A DNA stretch of 64,000 nt. Source: Anniella stebbinsi. Taxonomy: Eukaryota; Chordata; Lepidosauria; Squamata; Anniellidae. Under the pieces are notes generated by a model. That model was given only the letters and a program-made list of their open reading frames with translations. It was not told the DNA's origin and ran no database searches. A program made the translations under genes and the position numbers. The stretch is from contig JARDYH010000007.1 of NCBI GenBank assembly GCA_029215795.1, positions 22,765,763-22,829,762 of the forward strand, given 5' to 3'. Shown here piece by piece: positions 32,043-45,149 of this stretch (positions are counted from its first letter, which is position 1; the number at the start of each line of letters is the position of its first letter).

Positions 32043-34189
32043 ATGCTTGTTGACATTAATTCTTCTTAAAACTTTGCTCTGCTTTTCCAGCTTGATTGGG
32101 AAGCAATCATTCGTATTGAGATACTTTTAAAAATGCCAGTAGGTGGCACACTTTTGCATGCCTGAAAGCCTCAAAGTCTTTCCATTCCACTTGTCACACT
32201 GTATAGTTCCCAATGGAATGGAAGATCTTGAAGGAACACATTTGATTTATTCAGTATTTTTTTTTTCTTCCCTCCTCCCCTCAATAACTGCTTTTCTTGT
32301 GGTGGTTTGGTGGATGCGCTAACTGCTGTGAGCTTGACAGCATTCAAGTTTAATCCCAGCACCACCAGGAAGGCTAACTTTTCAATTATATGTGATAGTA
32401 ATTTGTTTGAAATTCCAAAATAGCAGTTAAAAGGGAAGCAATTTTCCCTGGTAATAGCATAAGCATAACAGAGAAGGGGCAAGGAAGAAAAGTCAAAAAT
32501 AGGCAGATTCCTTGGCACAGTCCGTAGCTGCTCTTATATGCTAATTCCACTTTCTGTCAATAAGCAGCTGCCCAAATATGACACCATACTATTGATTCAC
32601 AGAGAATGGAGCAGGTGAAATGCCACCATCACCAGACAATAGTCATGGAAAGTGCTTATTGCATATATTTTGAAGGATAGTTCTGGGAAGACAGAGAGAT
32701 CGACAATGGATTCAAATGAGTTCAGATTTCTATGAATCAAATTCCTTTTTCTGAGTCATGTGGATTCTGTGGACTTGAGGACAGCCCCCCCCCCCATTTT
32801 TTTGTGTGGGGGTGGACTAATTTACATTAGCACTAATTCACATTTATACTCATGCAAAGTTGTGCAAAAAGAATGAAATTCAGATAAGAAAAAAAATCCA
32901 TCATTGAATGGCTGATGGAATGAAAGATGCCTAATAATCCATGAAACATGGATGGAATGAATTTAACAAAATCTGTGTATCCCTCATACTTTGAGACGCT
33001 GGTACCCACCCTTTTAGAACTCATAGCCAGTGTCATACCCTCCCTAAAGGAAGCCTCCTTAGAGGAAGAACTAGAGCCTTCAGAAACCAGGGTCAAACTA
33101 TATCAATTGCTGGCAACAGGATAGGAGGAGCCAGGGTCTTCTGGGGAAACCACTGCTATCACAGGTAGGGGACTCTGACTCTGGAGCAGATGTTGGGCAA
33201 CCCCCTGTCCCCAAGGAGCATTGCCGCCTCAAGTGATAAGCCAGGAGGCCTCCTGTAAGAAGGAGTGCTCACTTACAATGATGGTCTCCTCAGGAGAAAG
33301 TGACTCCTCTTGAGTAGGGCTCTGGCTAGAGAGCTCTAATGGGCAGCAGCTGAGGCTGGGTGGGGCTCAGCAGCCTTTGTGATTGAAAGCCTTCAGTCAG
33401 AGCTTGCTAGTTATTGGAAGCCATGCCTCACCAGCTTCTCCTGCTTTGTCTTCTGACTCTGTCTTGTGCTTGAACCTCTGTACTGTAGACCTTGGACCCC
33501 TGCTTGAATCTGCAATGAGATTAACTATGTATTGGACTGTCTATGACTCCTGCTTGTTTCATCGCTCCTGCTTTGCCTGACTCCATATACCTGATTGATT
33601 GTTCGTGCTTCATGAGGAAGTAAGCCAAATTAGCTTTGAATTATCTAGCTATTTTGACCAAGCAGGAATTCAACCTGACCTTTAGTTGCAACTAGAAACT
33701 TGCTGGAAATATGGGGATGAGTGGAACACCATGAACACTTTCACTCATCATACTGAATCAGCTTTTCTGACCTCGCAGGATCTCATGCTTATTTTGCTAG
33801 AGTTGGGACCCCTACATTTACCTTAGGATGTCACCTTAGGGGAAATCCGAACTATAACCAACCTCATCCCTTGAGTGAGAATGGGAAACAAATATTTATT
33901 TATTTCCTTACTCATTTATTCATTTCCCCTTGTCTTCTCTGCCATTCTTTTCCTTTCTGAAAGACACCACCAGCCTCTCTACCCCAGCTCTTTATCTGGC
34001 TGGCGTTAATCTCCCACATTCCCACTGCACACAAATGACTTGCTCCTCTCCAACAGAGGTGCCCCTTGCTGTTCTTTCCAGAGGTGCTGCTTTTGAAAGT
34101 GTAGATTTGTCTCGGCAGGATAAAGCTGGATTGATGGTAGAAGAGCGGAAGATTTTTAAATGAACAACTTGAGCCCTTGGCACCACAGT
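32043..34189. other. noncoding
   Basis: A stretch at 32990-33600 reads like the untranslated end of a retroelement (TTCTGACTCTGTCTTGTGC) but I cannot assign it. No gene is supported. Confidence 0.5.
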
Positions 34190-34226
34190 TGTGTATATGC
34201 ACACAAAGTTTGTGTGCATATACACA
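34190..34226. repeat. perfect short palindrome
   Basis: 18-bp arms (TGTGTATATGCACACAAA and its complement) with one base between them. Part of the arm recurs at 34226-34252. Confidence 0.9.
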
Positions 34227-35708
34227 CAAAGAGATGCACACAAAGTTTGTGGTTGTGTTTGCTTGCAGGAATTGGAAGCTAAATACCCAAAATGGGCATT
34301 TTTAATGCAATGTAATAGAACAGGGAAGGGGACATTGTCTTTTCTCTTTCTTTGCTGCATGGTCATTTCAGCTTTGCTTTGTAGTACAGGTATATGCACC
34401 AAACCCCAGCTTTGACTCGGACCCAGGTTCAGCACTTTGAAATATTGCCTTATTGAGATTGGAGTGATTTGAAGTCCATCTGTTTCAAACTCAGCACTGA
34501 ATCCCAGCTGAGGTTCAGAAATCTGAGGCTGTGTGCTTCCCTTTAATTACCACGGGAAATCAAGCTCAGCTATAACTTTTCCCCCTCTTTGACAGAAGTG
34601 GATGTTAATTGCAAGTGTAGTATATCCTTAGGAAGGTATTGGGCTTGTTAAATGTCAGAAACAAAGGTTTGGGGTGGAGATGGGGATGGGGATGGGGTGT
34701 GCTACACATCTTCATATTTTGATTTTTTTTAAGGGAATAACTGTTCTATTGCAGAGATAGTTGCTCCTTTGAGGGCATCATGACTGACAAAGTTCAGAAT
34801 TATGGCTGCGGGGTGTGGGGAGGTTGTTAGGGTATTGTACAAGAACAGACTTAACATTTTGAGGTATGCAAAAAAGAGTATGCACTTATCCACCTATGTT
34901 TTTTTTTTGGGGGGGGGGTAGATTTTTCTGAAAATGACAGACAACCTAAACGTGTCACTAAGTAAGAAACCTGAAGAGAAGGATAGGTGCAGGGAGTCAT
35001 GTGGAAGGGGACTCCTCAAATTGGGGGGTTGATCCCTCCCCCATTTTTGGGGGACAATTTGTATGAAACTAGCACACATCATAGTGTTATCACCAGGCAA
35101 GAAACCTGCAAAGTTTCAGAATGATCGGTGTAGGACTAGGGAGATACAATGTTTGGAAGCCAGTTTAAGGCTTTTTCTCCAGAATGAAGTGTGGTAGCAT
35201 TCAAAGAATTAGAGTGTTCAAATATTACTATAAAATAGGAGCCAAGAAGGCATGCTTGGATATTGCTTGAATGACAAGGAGTACTTGGATATTGTTTTAT
35301 TACTTGGCCCACAAGGCATAATGGATATTACCTGAGCCACATAGCTTTTTTGGAGTGTTTGAGCCACAAGGAAGACTAGGATATTGTTTGAACTACACAC
35401 ACACCATACTTGGATTGTTGAAATGACCAATTGATGTACCTGTAAAACCAGCCAGTGATGTAAAATGTGAAAAACTGATTATGTCACCAATGTGTTCAAA
35501 TGGTGTGCACACCCAGCAGAAGAAAAGGAGAAGATGGGGTGAGGCTTTTCATTCTAAAAATCAAAACTTTGTAGAACACCATAACCTATGCTCACAAATG
35601 TACACTCATCTGGACACCATGCACTTTGACAGTTCGAGCCACAACGTAAACACTTTTGACAGTTTGAGCTACAATGCAGGTACTTGCATTTTGTTCAAAC
35701 TAAAACAC
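34227..35708. other. noncoding
   Basis: A GGGGAT microsatellite lies near 34675-34700. A degenerate hAT-arm-like block (GCAAAGTTTCAGAATGATCG) is near 35109. From 35220 to 36070 the phrase GAGCCACAAGG and variants with TTGGATATTG recur at irregular spacing. Confidence 0.5.
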
Positions 35709-35711
35709 ACT

Positions 35712-35937
35712 GGCTCAATTCGGACAACACAATAAACAACTGGTGTGGGGAAAACAATCATCAGTTGTTTTGACAATTGTATCATCTGAATGCTGCCATA
35801 GTCAACTCAGCGCTGATCCTAATCCACACCACAGTTGATTATTTATTACCATGTTGTGTGGGGAGTACCCCCTAGTTGAACAACTGTAAAGTTGATTAGT
35901 ACCCCACCATTGACTATCGTGTCGTCCGAATTGAGCC
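35712..35937. mobile_element. 226-bp MITE (family C), copy 2
   Basis: The ends GGCTCAATTCGGACAACAC and GTCGTCCGAATTGAGCC are inverted. ACT is duplicated at 35709-35711 and 35938-35940. Same length as copy 1 with only scattered differences. It lies inside the irregular GAGCCACAAGG region. Confidence 0.82.
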
Positions 35938-35940
35938 ACT

Positions 35941-37853
35941 CCTGGATTTTGTTTGAGTCACATGGAAGACATTTTGTTTATTTGAGCTACAAGGCAGCCA
36001 GTTTGACAATGTCAGGCACAAGGCATGCACTTGGATTTTGTCTGAGCCACAAGGCAGACACTTTAACTATGGTTTACTAATAGAGATGATGAGGTAGTGA
36101 TGTATAATGCCAACAGAGAACCGCTTGAGGGCCTAAAATGATGAGAGTTCATTTCCAGGGAGTTTGGTAACAGATGGTGCTGAGTGGTAGTTGGGAACAT
36201 TGGTGGGAGTAATCATGATGCCTCTTGGGCAGGAAAGGGTGAGCTTCCAGCTCAGGCTAGACTGGCTGCCATGATAGAGCAAGTGGAGGCAGACGGGGTA
36301 GGTGGTACTTAGAAGAGTTGGCGAGTCAGGAGGAAAGGTGAAAGAGGCAGCAGGCAGCAACAGTTACACAGGAGAACTGTGTGTGTGGAGCAGTCCCAGT
36401 GGCTTAACTTCACTGCAGCTCCAAGGCTGCTGCCTGAGTGACAGTGCACAATGCCACTGGAAAGGGAACACTTTGTGTGGAGGAGGCAGCAGGCGGTGGT
36501 AATGTCACCCCAGCGCAACGGCTGCAGCCTGCCTGGCCTAAGCAGTACCACTGCACAGGGGGCTCTTTGTGTGAAGGAGGCAGCAGCAGTGCCTTGATGT
36601 GTAATGTTAGCATTAAATAACTTTTAATGGCCATTACACCAGCATGAGGTGGCATACTCCATTGGTTGAGACACAGGAGAAAAGGCACACTGCTTGACAC
36701 AAGTACCACCAACACATCTAGTCATTTAATTCTTTAACGAAAGGGTAATTGTTCTAATACATTAGGGTGTGATCCTATCAGGATAGTTGCTACCTCTGAA
36801 ATTGGAAGCTGCTGATTATCCTATGCAGGCTGGTTGGACCTCCATTCCCTGGGCACCCTATATTTATGGCTAGATGGGTGTTTTGCCCATCTAGCCAGGG
36901 AGCTTCAGAGAAGGCAGGAGAAGGCTGGGTGTTGCATAGGAAGCTGTGTAAAGTGGTTCTGCAGTCTCCTCCCCTTTCTGCCCCCAGGACCATCCCCTTT
37001 TTCCACTCTCCACACTCCATTTCCAAGCACAGAGATGGGTGAGAACTGTGCTGGCTACAAGGGGGGCAGGGCAGGGCAGTTTCTGGAAACTGAGTTTGGA
37101 GCCCTGGTTCAGACCTCACTTCCCAGAAATGGAAGAATCCTATTATTCAACATGGCTATGGGATTGCACCCATGGCCACTATAACCAGGAATAAAAGGGA
37201 GTGTCACCAACATAAATTAAGAATCAAGAATTTGTGGGGGGGGGGGTTATAATCATAATGGGGAAAGAACCCGATTGGATTTAACTACTTGACTGCCTAA
37301 TGGAGCAATCCTATGAATGTTAGAGGACTTTTTTGTGTTTAAACATTCATAGGATTGCACCTTAAGACATGCAAAATAGTGGGAACTCAGGAGGAAAACT
37401 AGCGAAACAAGAACAACAACGTTACTGATGTAATGCAAATTTACTAAATGAAAAAAAATAGGAATGAGAAGTGAATGGCACCAAATTGATGGGACAAATT
37501 CAACAACATAAAATATTTCAAAATTGAATGGGGGGGAGGGTTGGGAAGAATCCAGTGCACAACCCTGGTATATATGTATATATATATATATATATATATA
37601 GAATAAGATAAAGTTAGGAATGCATACTTTGCGTGAAAATATACATATACATTTATATTTTGTGAGAAAATAAATTTACAAATATGTATTTAAATATTAA
37701 GGCTCTTCTTTTCCCTGAGCCCACTCCTGGACAATAGGTACTGGAGCCAAATAAAACATGTCAAGCTGAACTCTAACTTTTATCCCACAATAGTATGTTA
37801 TTGGACCAAATATTGCCGGGACTTCTTTGGGTTGTGCTTTCTGTGGAACCTTC

Positions 37854-37889
<36 letters not shown>

Positions 37890-38400
37890 CAGCACCAGCC
37901 AATTGATCCTGAGCAGAAAACTGAGAAGCAGAACAGCAAAGAACCATTGTGCTCATTACAATAACAGCATGGTTTTCTTCAACATCTAGGCAGGATGTTT
38001 GAAATTGGACTTGCAACTAACTGTGTATATTACAGGAATTATGTTACATTTCGGCTGTCGCTGTAACTAATGTTTGCAATCCCTCGGCTTGCTGATAACT
38101 TTTGACTTGTTTCCAAGGGTGACTGTAGGGTTACATTACAAACAGTAAATGGATGCCCCAGGTAGCTTTGGGGAGGGTGTTTAAAATGAAGACAGATATT
38201 GGCTTGTGGGGGGGGGGAAAGTGTCTTTGCTTTTTCACTTTTTATGTGGTGTTGTGTGTGTGTTTAAACTGAGCATGTACATAGCAGCCACCATATAAGG
38301 AGATATTGCCCTAGAGAACAGATTGTTTACTTGTAAGAAATAAAATGAAGTGTAAAAAATGGTCTTGCAGTTAGTTTAATTAATTAAAATTTACCATTTT
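35941..38400. other. noncoding with simple repeats
   Basis: (TA)n lies at 37567-37601 and (CA)n at 37857-37888. A 17-bp inverted repeat (GCAATCCTATGAATGTT, 20-nt loop) lies at 37305-37358. No gene is supported. Confidence 0.55.
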
Positions 38401-38409
38401 CCTCTCCAG

Positions 38410-38519
38410 AAGAAACCCAAGAGGAAGGATAAAAAGAAAGTCAAGATGACCATACACAAGGAGGTTTCTGATGAAATCAGCCCTCATGGACCCACAAGCT
38501 TACCCTGTATATTATCTAG
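38410..38519 (+). CDS. candidate host exon (110 bp), unknown gene
   Basis: Preceded by a pyrimidine tract and acceptor (TTTTCCTCTCCAG) and followed by a donor-like AG|GTAAAA. Only one of the three frames is open across it. That frame gives a lysine-rich start (KKPKRKDKKKVKMTIHKE) and then a polar stretch of about 19 residues (VSDEISPHGPTS...). Its size suits an internal exon. I do not recognise the protein. A chance open frame between splice-like sites remains possible. Confidence 0.4.
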
Positions 38520-38914
38520 GTAAAAGAGACACCCAATATGTTCAATGGGTTCTCTTTACCCAAATGGGAGAAGTACCTGGGAAATATATCTCTTATTGGT
38601 AGTTCAGAAAGATGAATAACGTGGGATTTCATGTTTTAAAAACAAACCTGTATCTTATAATTAAATATTTATTAAATATTTATTTAATTATAAGATATAG
38701 GACCTCTGGTATTAATCACTCAGTTCTTGGTCTTACCCTACCTATTCTAACCCTTCTAACTCACAGTAATTACATGTCGCTTCATCAATCCCTAAGGCCC
38801 TATCTCCAAAATCGTATCTCCTATCTGACTGTTTACTCTCCCCTTATATAAACGCCATCTCTACACACACAGGCCCCTCCCACCATCCTCTCATTCTCTA
38901 CCATACATACATGA
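38520..38914. other. noncoding
   Basis: An AT-rich inverted repeat (TATCTTATAATTAAATA and its complement) lies at about 38648-38702. Confidence 0.6.
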
Positions 38915-39250
38915 TAGCATTCTTCAAGAACTTGAAAGGCTTTCACAGAGAGGAGGGCCAGGTTCTCTTCTTGATCATCCCAGAGTGCAGGACATGGAAT
39001 AATGGGCTCAAGTTACAGGAAGCCAGATTCCAGCTGGACATCAGAAAAAACTTTCTCACCATTAGAGCAGTATGACAATGGAACCAATTACCTAGGGAGG
39101 TCGTGGGCTCTCCTACACTAGAGGCATTCAAGAAGCAGCTGGACAGCCATCTGTCAGGGATGCTTTAAGGTGGATTCTTGCACTGAGCAAGTGGTTGGAC
39201 TAGATGGTCTTATAGGCCCCTTCCAACTCTACAATTCTATGATTCTATGA
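38915..39250 (+). pseudogene. CR1 LINE 3' end
   Basis: Contains degenerate ORF2 C-terminal sequence, the diagnostic GTTGGACTAGATGGTCTTAT and CCCCTTCCAACTCTACAATT, and ends in ATTCTATGATTCTATGA. It is strongly 5' truncated. The class is typical of birds and reptiles. Confidence 0.9.
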
Positions 39251-39788
39251 ATTAACCCTAACTTACCTGGGCTTTACTTAACACAGCAAACACACACAAG
39301 AATCCACACAAACTCAACATAGCAAGCGTTGTGATTATGTCACAAGGTTGCTTCTTTCTACAGTGGTGTGAAACCTGATCCCTCCTTTTGCTAAGTCTTG
39401 GTCTGCAATTATGTGCATCACACAACATCACGGATAAGCATAACTGAGCATCTGCCAAGGCCCATATCTCATCAGAGTGTTCACTGCTAGCCAGTAGATC
39501 CCTTTGCTCCTCTATTTTGACACTGATTGTTTACCTGCCCTCTCCAAGCAAGATAGGAGTGGTGAGACAAAATAGCACTGTATGGATTTTGATAAATCTG
39601 TTCCATCTATGTTTCATGGACTGTCGGGCATCTTTCATTGATAGAATCAGATGTTTTGTAGGAGAGTTTCATTCTACTTGCGCTAATCCACATATGGGCT
39701 AATGCATTCGTGTGCATTAGTTCATGCAAATTGCCCCAAAGTGAAAAACACATCCAAATCTGCATTTCCACACTTTATCCTGTGAGAG
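39251..39788. other. noncoding
   Basis: Nothing recognisable. Confidence 0.6.
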
Positions 39789-39796
39789 GAAATGTA

Positions 39797-42700
39797 TAGG
39801 GGTGTGCATCGGATCGGATCCGATCCACGATCCGAATCCGATCCGACCCAAAATCGGGAAAATCCGATCCGATCCGATCCGATCCGACCAACCTCCGATC
39901 CGATCCGATGAGGTCCGATCCGGATCGGACGCCATTTTGAATGCTTTTTCCCATAGCCAAGTATTGTTTTACAAAAACGCCTATAACTTTTTCATTTTTA
40001 AAGATAGAAGGATGAAACTTGGGGACATTGTAGACTGGTTAGGGATAGTTATCTGTGAGAAATTTCAGAAAGATTGGTGCATGCGTTTTGTGGCAATTAA
40101 TTTTTTAATAAATACCCAGGAATGCTTATAACTTTGTCATTTTTAAAGTTACAAACATGAAACTTTGCCACATTGTAGGAGGTACCTTGGGACCTATGTG
40201 TGTGAAATTTCAGAAACATAGGTGCTTGCCTTGTGTGGCAATTAATTTTAGAAAAATGGGTAGTAGTGGGGTAAATACAGTTACGCCTCCCATTTTTTTA
40301 TTTTTTAAGATACAAACAGGAAACTTGGGCACATTACAGATACCACTTGCCTTGATATGTGAGTGAAATTTCAGAAACATTGGAGCTTGCCTTGTGTGGC
40401 AATTAAGTTTTGAAACAATGAGGAAAGAAACACCTATAACTTTGTCATTTTTAAAGTTACACACATGAAACTTTGCCACATTGTAGGTGGTACCTTGGGA
40501 CCTATGTGTGTAAAATTTCAGAAACATAGGTGCTTGCCTTGTGTGGCAATTAATTTTAGAAAAATGGGTAGTAGTGGGGTAAATACAGTTACGCCTCCCA
40601 TTTTTTTAGTTTTGAAGATACAAACAGGAAACTTGGGCACATTACAGGGAACACTTCACTTGATATGTGTGTAAAATTTCAGAAACATTGGTGCTTGCCT
40701 GGTGTGGCAATTAATTTTTGAAACAATGAGGGATTCATTGGACAGCACTTGCCCATAAGGATTCATTGGACAGTACTTTCCCATAGGGAATCATTGCATT
40801 GCACTTTCCCATAGGGAATCATTGCATTGCACTTTCCCACTGAGAAATACAGTTATGCCTCCCACATTTTTATTTTTGAAGATACAAACAGGAAACTTGG
40901 GCACATTGTAGACTGGTTAGGGATAGTTATCTGTGAGAAATTTCAGAAAGATTGGTGCATGCGTTTTGTGGCAATTAATTTTTTAATAAATACCCAGGAA
41001 TGCCTATAACTTTGTCATTTTTAAAGTTACACACATGAAACTTTGCCACATTGTAGGAGGTACCTTGGGACCTATGTGTGCTAAATTTCAAAAACGTAGG
41101 TGCTTGCCTTGTATGGCAATTAATTTTAGAAAAATGGGTAGTAGTGGGGTAAATACAGTTACGCCTCCCATTTTTTTATTTTTTAAGATACAAACAGGAA
41201 ACATGGGCACATTACAGGGAACACTTCACTTGATAGGTGTGTAAAATTTCCGAAAGCTGGGTCCAGGCATGTGGTGGCTATGGAATTTTTAGATTAAATG
41301 TTTCAAAAAATGTTCCACAGAGGCCAGGTCTTCCTTTCCTCCCCCTCCCGCTTCCCGCGAAGAAAAGGAAACACTGTCTCGTCTCGATCCCTTTGATCCT
41401 TGCTAGTATCCATTACAGGGCTCGTGTCTGCTTTCCTACTTTCACTTTTTTACTCAAGCAGACACGAGCCCTGTAATGGATACTAGCAAGGATCAAAGGG
41501 ATCGAGACGAGACAGTGTTTCCTTTTCTTCGCGGGAAGCGGGAGGGGAAGACCTGGCCTCTGTAGAAATTTTTTTGAAACATGTAATTTAAAAATTCCAT
41601 AGCCATCAAATGCCTGGACCTATCATTCTGAAATTTCTGACACATATCTACCCCTAACCCATCTACAAAGTGAGCAATGTTCAGACTTCTAACTTTTAAA
41701 ATAAAAAAGTTATAGGCGTTTCTTTCCTCATTGTTTCAAAAATTAATTGCCACCACATGCCTGGACCCAGCTGTCTGAAATTTTACACACCTATCAAGTG
41801 AAGTGTTCCCTGTAATGTGCCCATGTTTCCTGTTTGTATCTTAAAAAATAAAAAAATGGGAGGCGTAACTGTATTTACCCCACTACTACCCATTTTTCTA
41901 AAATTAATTGCCATACAAGGCAAGCACCTACGTTTTTGAAATTTCACACACATAGGTCCCAAGGTACCACCTACAATGTGGCAAAGTTTCATGTGTGTAA
42001 CTTTACAAATGACAAAGTTATAGGCATTCCTGGGTATTTATTAAAAAATTAATTGCCACACAAGGCAAGCACCTACGTTTCCGAAATTTCATACACATAG
42101 GTCCCAAGGTACCACCTACAATGTGGCAAAGTTTCATGTATGTAACTTTAAAAATGACAAAGTTATAGGTGTTTCTTTCCTCATTGTTTCAAAAATTAAT
42201 TGCCACACAAGGAAAGCTCCAATGCTTCTGAAATTTCACTCACATATCAAGGCAAGTGGTACCTGTAATGTGCCCAAGTTTCCTGTTTGTATCTTAAAAA
42301 ATAAAAAAAATGGGAGGCGTAACTGTATTTACCCCACTACTACCTATTTTTCTAAAATTAATTGCCACACAAGGCAAGCACCTATGTTTCTGAAATTTCA
42401 CACACATAGGTCCCAAGGTACCTCCTACAATGTGGCAAAGTTTCATGTTTGTAACTTTAAAAATGACAAAGTTATAAGCATTCCTGGGTATTTATTAAAA
42501 AATTAATTGCCACAAAACGCATGCACCAATCTTTCTGAAATTTCTCACAGATAACTATCCCTAACCAGTCTACAATGTCCCCAAGTTTCATCCTTCTATC
42601 TTTAAAAATGAAAAAGTTATAGGCGTTTTTGTAAAACAATACTTGGCTATGGGAAAAAGCATTCAAAATGGCGTCCGATCCGGATCGGACATCTGGTCCG

Positions 42701-42804
42701 ATCCGATCCGACCAGCCTCCGATCCGATCCGATCCGATCCGACCCCCCAGGTCCGATTCCGATCCGCTATCCGATCCGATCCGGGGGGTCAGTGCACATC
42801 CCTA
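39797..42804. mobile_element. non-autonomous hAT relative, 3.0-kb foldback
   Basis: Ends TAGGGGTGTGCATCGG and, read inward from the right, TAGGGATGTGCACTGACC. A perfect 8-bp duplication GAAATGTA lies at 39789-39796 and 42805-42812. GGATC arrays at both ends are followed by arms of over 1 kb that are inverted copies of each other, built from the same roughly 150-bp module as the large hAT. No transposase. The whole element can fold into one hairpin. Confidence 0.93.
41325..41565. repeat. central hairpin of the 3.0-kb element
   Basis: Arms of about 105 bp (landmark GGCTCGTGTCTGC at the inner left and GCAGACACGAGCCC at the inner right) surround a loop of about 26 nt at 41433-41458. The arms look almost perfect, apart from a few bases in the C-rich outer part. 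Confidence 0.88.
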
Positions 42805-43468
42805 GAAATGTACATAGTTTGGGTGGTGGGTTTTTACATCTTTGTACAACTATTTTGTGTACAATTCTGGAAAGCTTTTCAAAAATAGTCCACAGGTTTG
42901 TGGAATCCACACAACTGAGAAAAAGCTGGTCTACTGTAGAATCCATGTATTGGATTCATAGAAAGCTGTGAGTCAGATTCATGGAAATCTGAACTCATAT
43001 GAATCCAAACATTACATATTTCTCAGACAAAGTGATGTCACGGTAGTCCAGGGAGGGAATGGAGTCTGGAGGATGTCCCCTTGCTCAGTGTGGACTGTAA
43101 ATACCCATTTATGCAAATGGAAGTCATAAAGGGGCCATCTGCACACAATTACAGGAGTAACTGGCCCATTTACACCTGTAAGTTCTGATAGATGTCAGCT
43201 TTATGGCCACCATTTGCATCCTTTACAAAAAAGAACAAGTGGCACACAATTGCCCAATCCCTCGCTGAGCTGGCCTGAGGCTACAAATAAGACCATGGTG
43301 GGAACTTTGCACAGAGCATCCTTCTCCCACCAGCTGTGTTGTGATTTCTAACCTCAGTCCAGTCCTTGGGGGAAGGAGATGACCCGCTAGGACCTGGAAG
43401 CAAAAGAAGCCATTCTGCCTCTGCCTTCCCTTCCCAAGATAAGTTATGAAAGATATAACCCTATACAT

Positions 43469-43548
43469 GAAAAAAGTCCTACATCTCCCAGAATCCTTCC
43501 AGCCAGGCATGCTGTCTGAAGCATGCTGGGAGTTGTAGGCTTTTTTCT
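43469..43548. repeat. 80-bp foldback repeat
   Basis: GAAAAAAGTCCTACATCTCCC pairs with GGGAGTTGTAGGCTTTTTTC, with inner arms GGCATGCT/AGCATGC. A compact MITE-like palindrome. Confidence 0.7.
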
Positions 43549-44826
43549 GTCTAAACAAGCAGAGGATTGTGACCTAAGGGGCTTGATGCAGAAGGGGTGA
43601 CACAATGGTAGCTTCCAAAATCAGGGCAAGCAAGGACAGTGTTGTTCACCCTGATCCTAGTCAAAAGCATATGATCATGAATGTTCAGTTTTGTAAAAGC
43701 CCCTGATCAAATGTCCATGACGTCTCAACTTATTACACCTCTGACTTCATTATCCTGCCATTGTAGAAGAGGGCTTTAGTGGAAGCTCTGCCTTCCTGTA
43801 AAATTCACCATTCCTCATATCTGCTGCTCTATGAGCCCAGGAGGGGGTCTCAGTTTGAGCAGTGCCTAGGAGTAATATGTATTGCTTTTTACAAAGGGGT
43901 GCCCTGAACAAGCACACCTAAGACCTATAAGGAAAATCCACACAGTGATGGGTATTTGGAAAGCCTTCATGTCTAGATGAAACAACCTTGTTAAGTATTG
44001 CCTTAGGATATTCTAGACACATGGGAATGGAGGCTTTCCAGCTAACTGTGAAAGAGATGAAGGGGAGTTCTAACCTTCCAGTGAAGCTTAATTCAGATTA
44101 GCAATTCATTGCATCTCCAGTGAACTTAGTAGAAATATTACCCTTTCCAATTCACTCCACATTAGTGAAGCGCAAGCAAGCAAACGGCCTGGGATTAACA
44201 CATTTTCATGTCGTAACTTGGGAACGCTTGCAGTGGGGTGTAGATAATTATTAAAATAACCTGCGGATATCCTCTAAGAGACAGAGGGTCCTGCTTATAT
44301 AGACCTATGCAACATCCACTGGGCATAGCAGGGTAGAAATAGCCAGATTTCCACGAGATGGAAATTAAGCCGTCACTCGGCATGCTGGAAGTGAATTGAT
44401 TCAGCACACACCTCCTTGTTTACACTCAATCAATGCAAAGGGAAGGGAAGTGGAATAAATGTTATCTTATAACAAGGGAGAAGTATAATCCACCATTTTT
44501 AAGGCACATCCATGCAGAGAGCAAGAAATAGAATATTTCAATGCTATCAGTCATATCAACACTTAACGGTGGATTCACATTTTAGCCCAGATGCTGCAAT
44601 ACATTTATGTTGGCAAATGTTGCTTTCTCTTACTTTTGTGCGGCATATTGTGTACTATTCCCTTTCCACCAAATGTGAACAGCTATTGTAGCTTCTTGTA
44701 ATATTCTTTCTTTGTTGCATTTAGCCCATCTGAAGATTTGTCCAGCTATAAATTAGAACCATTGTACGAACAGAAAACTGCAGTTTGCAAAGGCAGTTAA
44801 TTACATCATTTCAAATATGGGATGTT

Positions 44827-44867
<41 letters not shown>

Positions 44868-45079
44868 GGAATTGATGGGATTGGAAATTAAACTTTTTCC
44901 ACTTATTTCTTGTAGGAACATTCAGAATTGTCCAAAGAAATTTCAGTCAGGACTAGCTCCCAGGTTTGAGGGGTCCCTGGTCAATGTGCCCTTGGGTGGA
45001 TCCCACATCCATCAAAGGTCCCTGTGGGTTTATGTGGCCCTGGCAAAGTGGCAGCTGCAGTGTAATAATGAATTGGGTG

Positions 45080-45149
45080 GCTTCAAGCTTCCATTTTAAT
45101 TTCCCACAATGTCCTGGTGCTATACGTGGGAAGTTAAAATGGTGGCTTC
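45080..45149. repeat. 70-bp foldback repeat
   Basis: CCATTTTAATTTCCCAC (45091-45107) pairs with GTGGGAAGTTAAAATGG (45126-45142). GTGGCTTC also occurs on both sides. Confidence 0.65.

Noticed and set aside
40157..41244. Repeated 69-codon frames starting MKLCHIVGGTLG
   Set aside because: They are the arm modules read in one frame; they appear in both orientations and lack any conserved stop or start logic.
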